A DNA stretch of 16,823 nucleotides from CAYZTD01 sp964638155 (GTDB lineage Archaea > Thermoplasmatota > E2 > DHVEG-1), in the NCBI GenBank assembly GCA_964638155.1, contig CAZWYI010000037.1, positions 1-16,823 on the forward strand, read 5' to 3'. The notes below the pieces were generated by a model. The model was not told the DNA's origin. It saw nothing but the letters and a program-made list of their open reading frames with translations, and did not search any database. The position numbers were made by a program, and so were the translations under genes. Below, piece by piece: positions 7,737 through 14,723 of this stretch; position 1 is the first letter of the stretch, and each line of letters starts with the position of its first letter.

Positions 7737-9116
7737 ATGCATGCTTTGAAAAATACTTTACTTTTAGCAAAAATTGCTAAAAATTATCTAAGTGATATAA
7801 ATAGAATCTGGAAAATTGATCAAAAAAAATTAAAAAAATATCAGAGTAAAACATTATGTAAATTAGTGAAATATGCATATACCGTGCCTTTATATCGTGA
7901 TAAATATAAGGAAAAAGGAATTTATCCAAGTGATATAAAATCTATAGATGATATTCATAAACTACCAATAATCACAAAAAACGATATTAGAAAATATTAT
8001 CCAAATGGCATAATTCCAGATGGTTTTGATAAGGATAACGCTTTTATTTTATCAACCTCAGGATCAACTGGTCGGCCATTAAATATGTTTTATGATAGGT
8101 TAACCATTATTAAACTCTTAGGAGGTTATGTCCGGGCATTACGAGTTTACGGTGGAAACTGGCGTAATTCAAAGATAGCTTTATTAGTAGACATGAAACC
8201 GGGTAGTATAGAACAAGCTACTTTTTCAGCAGGTCTCCCACCTTTCCTAAATAAAATTTTTTCTTTAAACAACATCAAAATGATGCATATTGGAAATAAA
8301 ATTGAAACATTAGTAAAAGAACTTGATGAATTTAAACCAGATTTTATTGGTTCAGATCCGACGATGTTTTTAAAAGTTGCTAATCTTAAAAACAATGGTT
8401 TAGGAGAAAATATCAATCCAAAATGTATTTTTTGCAGTGGATCTATGCTTGATGAATATACAAGAAATTATGTTGAGCAAACATTTAGGTGCAGATTATT
8501 TAATGTATATGCAGCCACCGAAGCTGGAGTAATAGCTTTTGAATGTAAAAACAAGAGAAAGTACCATATTAATTCAGATTTTGTGTATTTAGAGTTTTTA
8601 GATGAAAACAATAAACCAGTAAAAAATGGTAAATCAGGGCGAATTGTTTTAACAAGATTATTTGGTAAGGCAACACCTATTATTAGATACAATGGATTAG
8701 GCGATTTTGTAAAACCAATTAAGGAAGAAAATAACTGTGGAATACAATCTAACAAGATGTTGAATCATATTGAAGGAAGAAAAATGGATTTTGTAATCTT
8801 ACCAGATGGTAGAGAAATCGCCCCCTTCGAAATTACAACAATACCTGCAACTGTAATGAAAAAATTGAATTCATTTAAGATTAAACAATTTCAGATAATT
8901 CAACATAAGATTAACCAGATAGAAGTTTTATTAGTTTTAGATGATGAAAAGAAAAAAAACCAACCTTCTGATGGAGAAATTATTAATGAAATAAAAAAAA
9001 TGTTCAAAGAAAAAACTAGTGAAGATGTTGAAATAATTGTTACAAAATCAAAAGAGATTGAGAAAGATAAAATATCTGGGCATGTAACCCTTCTTATTTC
9101 AAAAGTCAATAGATAA
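7737..9116 (+). CDS. CapK/PaaK-family AMP-forming carboxylate ligase, paralogue of the 912-2291 gene
   Basis: This is an ANL-superfamily ligase with phosphate loop TSGSTGRP, active-site segment YAATEAGV, adenylate site RYNGLGDF and hinge region EGRKMDF. A TTG at 7707 could extend it by ten residues. The ATG at 7737 follows AGAGG and gives 459 residues, the same length as the paralogue, and puts the phosphate loop at the same residues (107-114), so I chose it. The two ligases share long stretches, for example LKKYQ, VKYAY, VPLY and PSDIK, all at matching positions near the N-terminus. The CGC cysteine pair of the other copy is not conserved here; only one Cys-Gly remains (CGIQS). It is third in the operon with the two radical SAM genes, so it probably activates the acid that they make or modify. 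Confidence 0.85.
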   Translation: MHALKNTLLLAKIAKNYLSDINRIWKIDQKKLKKYQSKTLCKLVKYAYTVPLYRDKYKEKGIYPSDIKSIDDIHKLPIITKNDIRKYYPNGIIPDGFDKDNAFILSTSGSTGRPLNMFYDRLTIIKLLGGYVRALRVYGGNWRNSKIALLVDMKPGSIEQATFSAGLPPFLNKIFSLNNIKMMHIGNKIETLVKELDEFKPDFIGSDPTMFLKVANLKNNGLGENINPKCIFCSGSMLDEYTRNYVEQTFRCRLFNVYAATEAGVIAFECKNKRKYHINSDFVYLEFLDENNKPVKNGKSGRIVLTRLFGKATPIIRYNGLGDFVKPIKEENNCGIQSNKMLNHIEGRKMDFVILPDGREIAPFEITTIPATVMKKLNSFKIKQFQIIQHKINQIEVLLVLDDEKKKNQPSDGEIINEIKKMFKEKTSEDVEIIVTKSKEIEKDKISGHVTLLISKVNR

Positions 9117-9129
9117 TAAAAATAAAAAA

Positions 9130-9783
9130 TCATTTATGTCCTGTAAGTAAGTAGCTTCCAACGGGAAATAAAGTTTTAGATACAACATGGTTTTTTACAT
9201 TAAACAATTTTGATAGACGTATTGTATCATTTTTTAATTCTTCTTCATCTTGAATAGATGTTCTGAAAACAACCCTTGCAGATTCTTTCATATTTTTTGC
9301 AATAAGTTGTAATATTTCTCTGTGTTTATCTATTCCATATAATACAAAAATAACATCATAATCCTTTATTGGATATATCAAACCGTCTGCACATTTAAAA
9401 TTTATATTGTTTTCAATCCCTATATACTTAAGATATTCTATAGAATTTTTTATTGCAATTGAATCACTATCTATTCCATCAACATTTGACTTAGTTTTAT
9501 TAAAAATTAAGATAGGTGTTATAGGAAGTGATCCGCATCCTATCACAAGAACTTTATCAGTTTTTATAATACTTGCCATTTTAATTTCTTTATTGATTAA
9601 TTCTTGATACAAGTTCATATAATATAATGAAATAGTTTTAAATTTAATACATATTTTTTCAGATATAATATATAAAAAATCCATAATTTTCTTTAAAGAT
9701 TTAGTATCAAATTTATCGCCAAGTTCTTCAAAAAATATTCTTTGAGCAAGTGAAAAAAATTTTTTTGTAAGATTTTGAGACAT
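9130..9783 (-). CDS. Nicotianamine-synthase-like class I SAM-binding protein
   Basis: The protein (217 residues) has a C-terminal Rossmann-type SAM-binding domain. Motif I is VLVIGCGSLP (78-87), the acidic residue after strand 2 is Asp105 in GIDSDS, and CADG (131-134) sits at the end of strand 3. The GxGxLP form of motif I, and the run FVLYGIDKHREIL followed by NMKESARVVFRTS, resemble nicotianamine synthases and their archaeal and bacterial relatives (thermonicotianamine synthase, CntL). Those enzymes transfer aminobutyrate groups from SAM, rather than methyl, to make metallophores. The N-terminal helical part (1-70) also fits, although the protein is shorter than the archaeal enzyme as I remember it. 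It is last in the leftward operon with UbiA and the amidotransferase-like gene, and its end nearly meets that of the convergent ligase gene. An ordinary methyltransferase is the alternative. Confidence 0.55.
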   Translation of the reverse strand: MSQNLTKKFFSLAQRIFFEELGDKFDTKSLKKIMDFLYIISEKICIKFKTISLYYMNLYQELINKEIKMASIIKTDKVLVIGCGSLPITPILIFNKTKSNVDGIDSDSIAIKNSIEYLKYIGIENNINFKCADGLIYPIKDYDVIFVLYGIDKHREILQLIAKNMKESARVVFRTSIQDEEELKNDTIRLSKLFNVKNHVVSKTLFPVGSYLLTGHK

Positions 9784-9840
9784 AATACGCTATTCTAGAG
9801 CAAACAAAATTTCATTTTTTAAGTTTTGGGTCTACAAATG

Positions 9841-10836
9841 TTAGAAATTAAATATTAACAATTGTACAAACAAATCAATAAAGATGAGATCAAATGCAAA
9901 TAAGAAATAATTAAAACCTTTTCTACCAACTATCGCACCTAAATCACTCATATTTTTTATATCTGTTTTTAAAAGTTTAAAAGAATAATAAACCATATAA
10001 ATCCAAATTGCTAAAAACGGAATCAAAAAAATAAGTGATAGAGGTGTTCTAAAAAATAAGATTATCCCCAATAAACCTGATATAAAAAACATAGTAAAAG
10101 AAATACGTGCAGCATTTTTCTTCCCAAAAGAAGTTGCATAGGTTCTAACACCCAAATTTTTATCACCTTCCGCATCATGAATTCCTTCAGGAAGATCATG
10201 AGCATTATCTGAAAAATATATGAAGAGTACAAGTATTAACATATTTTGAATTTCTTGCATACTTGCTGAGATATTTTCAAAAAAGGGCATATTAACTATG
10301 ATGCTTGAATTCTGAGGATATGCTGTCCAGATTGCAAGATAACCAAATATTGCAACTACTAACCATTGTACTGGTGTAAATATCTCCGAATAAGCGGGGA
10401 ATCTAACGGTTTTTTTAAGATACTTATCGTGAAATGTTACAAATAAAGCTGCAAGGCAAACTAAAACAAAACACCAAAAGCTTATGAGAAATGAAAAAAT
10501 AAAAGTCATAGCAGAAAAAAACAGGGCTATTGAAAAAAACTTTTTTGAGGATATCCTACCGGATGGAAGTGGCCTGTCAGGATGAACCACAGAATCAATA
10601 TCAGCGTCCGTAATGTCATTCCAGATTAACGCTGCAAAAAAACCTGAGTAAAGAGACAAAATCGTAAAAAGTATAATTTTCATTATTTCAAAATCATATG
10701 TTTTGATTCCAAAAGCCATCATTGGTATACTTGAATACATAAAAATATAACTAATCAATTCATAGGCTGGTAACGAACGCCATTTTGATAAAAAGACTAA
10801 AGGTTTTTTGATTGATGATGTTTTATTTTTTGACAA
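9841..10836 (-). CDS. UbiA-family prenyltransferase (integral membrane)
   Basis: This membrane-embedded prenyltransferase joins a polyprenyl diphosphate to an acceptor. Both Mg-diphosphate motifs are visible: NDxxDxxxD in NDITDADID, followed by HPDRPLPSGR, and a second aspartate motif DLPEGIHDAEGD followed by LGVRT. The rest is a series of hydrophobic helices, as expected for a protein of about 300 residues. An upstream TTG at 10848 would overlap the ribosome site; the TTG at 10836 lies five bases after a strong GGAGG, so I chose it (331 residues). Relatives make archaeal ether lipids (DGGGP synthase), quinones or chlorophyll tails. The second motif differs from textbook DGGGP synthase, so the acceptor is left open. 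It starts just 18 bp after the end of the amidotransferase-like gene, which suggests translational coupling. Confidence 0.85.
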   Translation of the reverse strand: MSKNKTSSIKKPLVFLSKWRSLPAYELISYIFMYSSIPMMAFGIKTYDFEIMKIILFTILSLYSGFFAALIWNDITDADIDSVVHPDRPLPSGRISSKKFFSIALFFSAMTFIFSFLISFWCFVLVCLAALFVTFHDKYLKKTVRFPAYSEIFTPVQWLVVAIFGYLAIWTAYPQNSSIIVNMPFFENISASMQEIQNMLILVLFIYFSDNAHDLPEGIHDAEGDKNLGVRTYATSFGKKNAARISFTMFFISGLLGIILFFRTPLSLIFLIPFLAIWIYMVYYSFKLLKTDIKNMSDLGAIVGRKGFNYFLFAFDLIFIDLFVQLLIFNF

Positions 10837-10854
10837 CTTATCCTCCAACTATTT

Positions 10855-12171
10855 TTAGATATTTTTCATCTGGTCTATCAACGTTCCATCCCAATAAATA
10901 TTTTCATTAATAATTTTTTTTACTTCATCTGTAATTTCTTCTTTTTTTATTGGGGGTAAATGATTATCTGGAACTTTTGCAGCCCATGCTGCAAATCTGC
11001 GTATAAGCCACCATGTATAAGTTACATCTTCAACTAGTGTTTTACTCAACGAAGAGATATTTTTCCAGCGATGAAATCCTTTCCCAAGACAATTGAAACA
11101 AGAGTCACTAACCTCCTCGATGAAACCTTTGTGCCATATCATGTATTCAGGATGAGATGTGCAAAGAATGATTCTACCCTGATTAGCATTTGGATAAATT
11201 TCAGCTGTAATACTAGGGATATTCGAATAATTCAAATGTATTTCTTTATTAGTTTTTTTCCAATCACCTGCAAGATAATATGTATACATAAATATATCTT
11301 TTAAATTCATTTTTCCTTTTTTGATTAAATTAAATGCCCTGAAAAAAGCGGAAATAAAACCTAGAACTCCACCGTTATACTTCCATGCAAAGATTTTTGT
11401 GGATTTAGCTTCGGAAAAATCCTTTTTTGGGTATCTTGCAAGAATACTTACTTCCCTGTCACAATCATCAGGTATAATTAAACCAGGACCACCCCACCAT
11501 CTGATGCGCAATTTGTTATCTGGAAAATCTGAAAAGATCGGATGATCTTTGTTTATCTGGAAATCTATTGGGACTCCTCCCGTATGAATAAAATTTCCAT
11601 CGGTTGTTTCACCTGGTGCAAAAGAAAAAACGTAACCAGTAGCACCTATTTTTTCAGGATTTTTAGTCTGGAAAAGGTTAAAGAGTGGAAGTGCAAGGTC
11701 TTTATAATAGGAATTTACACAGGTGATACCAATTGAGCTTTTTTTATATTGTCGTTCATAAAAAGATGTAGGTTTTTTACCTGGGCCTGTAATAAGTCCC
11801 GTACATAAGGCAGTTCCTCCACATATTCCTACATAACTTCCTCCATCTTCTACAAATTTTTGAACTTGTTTTTTCCATTTTCTAATTTTTCTAAAAATAT
11901 TGAACCCTTTTGCAATTGCTTCACCATCTCCAACACCGCCCCCTGGCACTAAAAACACATTGAAATTATCAATATTTAGTTTACCTTTGATAATATCCTT
12001 ATCATAAATATATTCTGATAAAAATTTATATTTTTGATGTTCTTTCTTCCATGAAAAGTTATTTAATATCACAGGAAAATAGTGTTTACCTGAACCCCAT
12101 CCAAGAGGTTCCTCAGCAAGTATTGCAATTTTAATAATTTTTATATTTGATTCGACTTGGTTATTTTTCAT
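10855..12171 (-). CDS. BPL_N-domain / class I glutamine-amidotransferase-like protein
   Basis: The 438-residue protein has a class I glutamine-amidotransferase fold like the N-terminal domain of biotin-protein ligases (BPL_N). Seen: IAILAEEPLGWGSG at the first strand; VFLVPGGGVGDG (73-84); the nucleophile elbow GICGGTA with Cys117; and the histidine-glutamate pair SHPEY (His340, Glu342), which completes a plausible triad. A segment of more than 200 residues separates Cys117 from His340, longer than in standard amidotransferases, and holds GGVPIDF and RWWGGPG. The C-terminal 90 residues have several tryptophans and match nothing I know. The start is ATG at 12171, preceded by a short AT-rich leader. 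It is first in the leftward operon, ahead of UbiA. It could be a hydrolase or amide-forming partner; the reaction is unknown. Confidence 0.65.
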   Translation of the reverse strand: MKNNQVESNIKIIKIAILAEEPLGWGSGKHYFPVILNNFSWKKEHQKYKFLSEYIYDKDIIKGKLNIDNFNVFLVPGGGVGDGEAIAKGFNIFRKIRKWKKQVQKFVEDGGSYVGICGGTALCTGLITGPGKKPTSFYERQYKKSSIGITCVNSYYKDLALPLFNLFQTKNPEKIGATGYVFSFAPGETTDGNFIHTGGVPIDFQINKDHPIFSDFPDNKLRIRWWGGPGLIIPDDCDREVSILARYPKKDFSEAKSTKIFAWKYNGGVLGFISAFFRAFNLIKKGKMNLKDIFMYTYYLAGDWKKTNKEIHLNYSNIPSITAEIYPNANQGRIILCTSHPEYMIWHKGFIEEVSDSCFNCLGKGFHRWKNISSLSKTLVEDVTYTWWLIRRFAAWAAKVPDNHLPPIKKEEITDEVKKIINENIYWDGTLIDQMKNI

Positions 12172-12210
12172 TACTATTATTGTAAAGGATTTTCATTATT
12201 AATATTTATG

Positions 12211-12228
12211 TTTAGATAAATATCTAAA
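12211..12228. repeat. Inverted repeat in the divergent promoter region
   Basis: TTTAGATA-AA-TATCTAAA is a perfect 8-bp inverted repeat with a two-base centre. The half-site TTTAGATA recurs at 12316-12323. Both lie in the 197-bp gap between the divergent amidotransferase-like and GNAT genes, the first just upstream of the likely leftward TATA region, so an operator is plausible. The sequence is AT-rich, so chance cannot be excluded. Confidence 0.35.
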
Positions 12229-12328
12229 ATATGTAAAATTTAAATTGTTTTAAATATTTTTCATCTATACAATTAGGTTGTATTTTAAAATCCTGAATTG
12301 AAAAAACCATAGATATTTAGATAAGATA

Positions 12329-12339
12329 CGATTTATATG
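12329..12339 (+). promoter_or_regulatory. TATA box of the GNAT gene
   Basis: GATTTATATGA lies about 35 bp before the ATG at 12369, which puts the transcription start near 12360. A GGTG at 12355-12358 could act as ribosome site only if the transcript starts slightly earlier. Confidence 0.4.
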
Positions 12340-12368
12340 ACATATACAAAAATTGGTGTAAGAACCCC

Positions 12369-13547
12369 ATGAACAGAAAATGTAAATATATCTTTAATAA
12401 CAAAAAACCAAAAACAACTAAAATATCAAAAAATATAAAAATTTCAGCTGTAAAAGATATATCTGATTTTAGAGATTTTTATAAAGTTTCTAGAGAGGTA
12501 TATAAAAACAATAAATATTGGGTGCCGGAGTTTTGGGGAGAAACTAAAAATTTTTTTAAAACAAAAGAATTATTTTGGAAACATGCTAAAGCAAATCTTT
12601 TCATAGCATTTAAAAATAATAAACCAGTTGGGAGAATCGCATCTTTTATTGACAAAGCCTATTCATATACTGATGATGAAAAAATTGGATTTTTCGGATT
12701 TTTTGAGTGTATTAATAATTACAAGATTGCATCTGCATTGTTTAACGAAACTGAAAAATGGTTAAGGTCACAAGACATCACTGATATGCAAGGCCCTATT
12801 AATGGTAGAGTTGATGTTGGAGCTGGCTTTGTTATTAAAGGATTTGAACATTTACCTTATTTGATAGGTCATTACTCTCAACCATATTATATTAATTTTG
12901 CTGAAAAGTATAAATTTAGAAAATCTAAAGATTTGATTTCATATAAAGTAGATCTCACAAAGCCAATTCCATCCAAGGTAAAAGAAACAGCAAAACGTTG
13001 TCAGAAAAATGGTATTAATGTTCGTAGTTTTAATCGCTTTAAATTAAAAAGTGAAATGGATTGGTGGCTCAAGATGTTTATGGAGGAATTCTCTGATCAC
13101 TGGGGATACACTGATATTTCTTTGGAAGAAGTAAAAAACAGATTTGGAATAAAGCAGTTACCCTGGATTCTAGATTCTAATCTATTCTTGGTTGCCGAAA
13201 TTTATAATAAACCAATTGGTTTCCGATGGTCTCTTCCAGATTATAATCAAATTTTTAAAAAATTAGATGGTAGACTAGGTTTAATCGCCCTAATCAAGGT
13301 ATTTTTAACAAGACATAAAATAAATCGAGGTAGATTTATTATTATGGGTATCAAGAAAAAATATCAGGGAAGAGGTATCGGTACTTGCTTGAATTATCAC
13401 ACTCTTGTTGAGATGAAAAAACGCGGTTATAAATCTGCAGAATATGGTTGGATCGATGAAAATAATATTGCATCTTGTAAAGCAGCAGAAAAAATTGGCG
13501 GAAAACATTATAAAACTTATAGAGTGTATGAAAAAAAATTAATTTAG
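12369..13547 (+). CDS. Two-part GNAT-fold N-acyltransferase of the YghO / bacterial ceramide synthase-like family
   Basis: The 392-residue protein is built of two acyltransferase-like halves. The N-terminal half shows the pattern I associate with the YghO-like family: VYKNNKYWVPE (45-53), KANLFIAFKN, PVGRIASFID (86-95), GFFGFFECI (107-115), QGPING (141-146) and QPYYINFAEKYKFRKSKDL. The C-terminal half has the acetyl/acyl-CoA loop KKYQGRGIGTCL (330-341) of GNAT enzymes, followed by a conserved WIDENNIAS. One member of this family is known as the bacterial ceramide synthase of Caulobacter, which N-acylates a sphingoid base; most members are uncharacterised. An archaeal copy beside prenyl, ligase and radical SAM genes suggests N-acylation of a lipid-like amine; that is inference. 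It is transcribed from its own promoter, divergent from the UbiA operon. Confidence 0.7.
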   Translation: MNRKCKYIFNNKKPKTTKISKNIKISAVKDISDFRDFYKVSREVYKNNKYWVPEFWGETKNFFKTKELFWKHAKANLFIAFKNNKPVGRIASFIDKAYSYTDDEKIGFFGFFECINNYKIASALFNETEKWLRSQDITDMQGPINGRVDVGAGFVIKGFEHLPYLIGHYSQPYYINFAEKYKFRKSKDLISYKVDLTKPIPSKVKETAKRCQKNGINVRSFNRFKLKSEMDWWLKMFMEEFSDHWGYTDISLEEVKNRFGIKQLPWILDSNLFLVAEIYNKPIGFRWSLPDYNQIFKKLDGRLGLIALIKVFLTRHKINRGRFIIMGIKKKYQGRGIGTCLNYHTLVEMKKRGYKSAEYGWIDENNIASCKAAEKIGGKHYKTYRVYEKKLI

Positions 13548-13681
13548 ATTTTCAAATTTTCGCCTAATATATAAAAATTAGTTATGAATATTTCAAAAAT
13601 AATCAACAGCCTAAATAAAATTAGCATTATTTTTAAATTATATTGTTATATTACGATACAAAAAAACCCATCATTGAAATA

Positions 13682-13702
13682 CTATAAATATTATTACGTA
13701 AT
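13682..13702 (+). promoter_or_regulatory. Promoter of the receiver-domain operon with a palindrome
   Basis: CTATAAATA (13682-13690) is a good archaeal TATA box. The perfect 10-bp palindrome ATTACGTAAT (13693-13702) follows it and lies before the expected transcription start near 13712, a common repressor position. The remainder of the 177-bp gap upstream holds no visible gene. Confidence 0.45.
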
Positions 13703-13724
13703 GTGCCTTTAAGTTTGTGGTGAG

Positions 13725-14108
13725 ATGAAGAATATGAAAAAAATAATGGTTGTTGATAACGAACCCGACATAGTTGATCTAACTAGAACCGTCTTGGAGC
13801 TTGGAGGATATAGCGTAGTAACAGCTCACTCGGGTGAAGAATGCTTACGGTTACTTGAAAACGAAGATGTAGATTTAGTATTACTTGATATTATGATGCC
13901 CGGCATGAGTGGCTGGGATGTTTTTAATAGGATAAATAAAAAATCAAAGGATGTAAAAGTTGCTTTTATGAGTGTTCTTGAAATATCTGATAAAAGAAAA
14001 CAGGTCTTACTTGATGAAGGACTTGCTGATTATATAATGAAACCTTTTGATAAGGATACTCTTCTAAATAGAGTAGATAAAATACTTGAAGAAAAGGAAG
14101 AAGAATGA
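13725..14108 (+). CDS. Stand-alone receiver-domain response regulator (first of two)
   Basis: The protein (127 residues) is a single CheY-like receiver with no output domain. Phospho-acceptor Asp55 sits in LLDIMMPG, the switch Ser83 in AFMSVLE, and Lys106 in MKPFD. The acidic pocket reads VVDNEPD, so the second aspartate of the usual DD pair is Asn. This may alter metal binding or phosphorylation. The fourth codon is an ATG (13734) that is better spaced from GGTGAG (13719-13724) and may be the true start. Its stop overlaps the start of the next receiver gene (ATGA), so the two are translationally coupled. No histidine kinase is in the window; the partner must be elsewhere. Confidence 0.9.
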   Translation: MKNMKKIMVVDNEPDIVDLTRTVLELGGYSVVTAHSGEECLRLLENEDVDLVLLDIMMPGMSGWDVFNRINKKSKDVKVAFMSVLEISDKRKQVLLDEGLADYIMKPFDKDTLLNRVDKILEEKEEE

Positions 14109-14479
14109 GTAAAAAAATCTTAATTGTTGATGACGAACCAGATATTCTTTTTACCGTAGGTCAGGTTCTCGAATCCCAAGGTTATAATGTAATAAAAGCA
14201 CAAAATGGAAAAGAATGTATAGAAAAATTAAAAAAAGAAGATAAAAGCCCAGATCTGGTTTTGCTTGATATAATGATGCCAGAGGTTTCTGGTTGGGATG
14301 TAGCAGCAAAAATAAAAGAATGTAAGGAATGGTGTGAAATACCTATTATTTTTTTAACAGCAAAAGGAGATACCATGAGTATTGGCATGGGAAATCTTTC
14401 TGCTGAAGACTATATTGTAAAACCTTTTGATATAAAGGATTTAAAAGATAGAATAGATAAAATACTAAATAAAAACTAA
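14105..14479 (+). CDS. Stand-alone receiver-domain response regulator (second of two)
   Basis: The protein (124 residues) is another single receiver domain. It has the full acidic pocket VDDEPD (Asp9, Asp10), phospho-acceptor Asp55 in LLDIMMPE, Thr85 in FLTAKGD and Lys106 in VKPFD. Its residues are canonical throughout, unlike the first copy. It overlaps the upstream gene by four bases. A pair of output-less receivers may act as a phosphorelay or compete for one kinase, which is inference. It is followed by an A-rich stretch and a gap with a very small gene. Confidence 0.9.
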   Translation: MSKKILIVDDEPDILFTVGQVLESQGYNVIKAQNGKECIEKLKKEDKSPDLVLLDIMMPEVSGWDVAAKIKECKEWCEIPIIFLTAKGDTMSIGMGNLSAEDYIVKPFDIKDLKDRIDKILNKN

Positions 14480-14550
14480 AAAAAAAACATATTTTTGATA
14501 ATATTTGTACAATAACTATTTTAAGTTTGTAAGTAGAAAAATATTTTTAG

Positions 14551-14655
14551 GTGATTTCAACGATTTGCGATAAATGTAAACGAAGATTTGGTAAAAAAGG
14601 AGAAAATCTTTGGAGTGTAAAACTTGGAATCTGTAAAAACTGTAAAAATATTTGA
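14551..14655 (+). CDS. 34-residue zinc-knuckle mini-protein (probable)
   Basis: A short frame starting with GTG and ending with TGA encodes a basic 34-residue peptide with two CxxC pairs, ICDKC (Cys6, Cys9) and ICKNC (Cys28, Cys31), that would bind one zinc ion. A TAG precedes the GTG, so this is its maximum length. AGGTGAT overlaps the GTG, which is unusual for a ribosome site; a leaderless start at the GTG is possible. The four-cysteine arrangement is unlikely to be chance in such AT-rich DNA, but no family is recognised. It lies between the receivers and the flavoprotein gene. Confidence 0.5.
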   Translation: MISTICDKCKRRFGKKGENLWSVKLGICKNCKNI

Positions 14656-14686
14656 ATCAGGGTTATGTAATAATTTTATACAAAAA

Positions 14687-14697
14687 AATTTATAATC
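14687..14697 (+). promoter_or_regulatory. TATA box of the flavoprotein gene
   Basis: AAATTTATAAT is centred about 32 bp before the ATG at 14724. Transcription would start only a few bases before that ATG, and no ribosome binding site is visible, so the message is probably near-leaderless. Confidence 0.45.
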
Positions 14698-14723
14698 CTA
14701 AGAATAGTTAACATAAGTAGTAT

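Noticed and set aside
5027..13547. A complete archaeal sphingolipid or ceramide pathway
   Set aside because: Only one candidate step (the YghO-like acyltransferase) is present. No serine palmitoyltransferase-like enzyme is in the window, so I kept this as a question about one gene.
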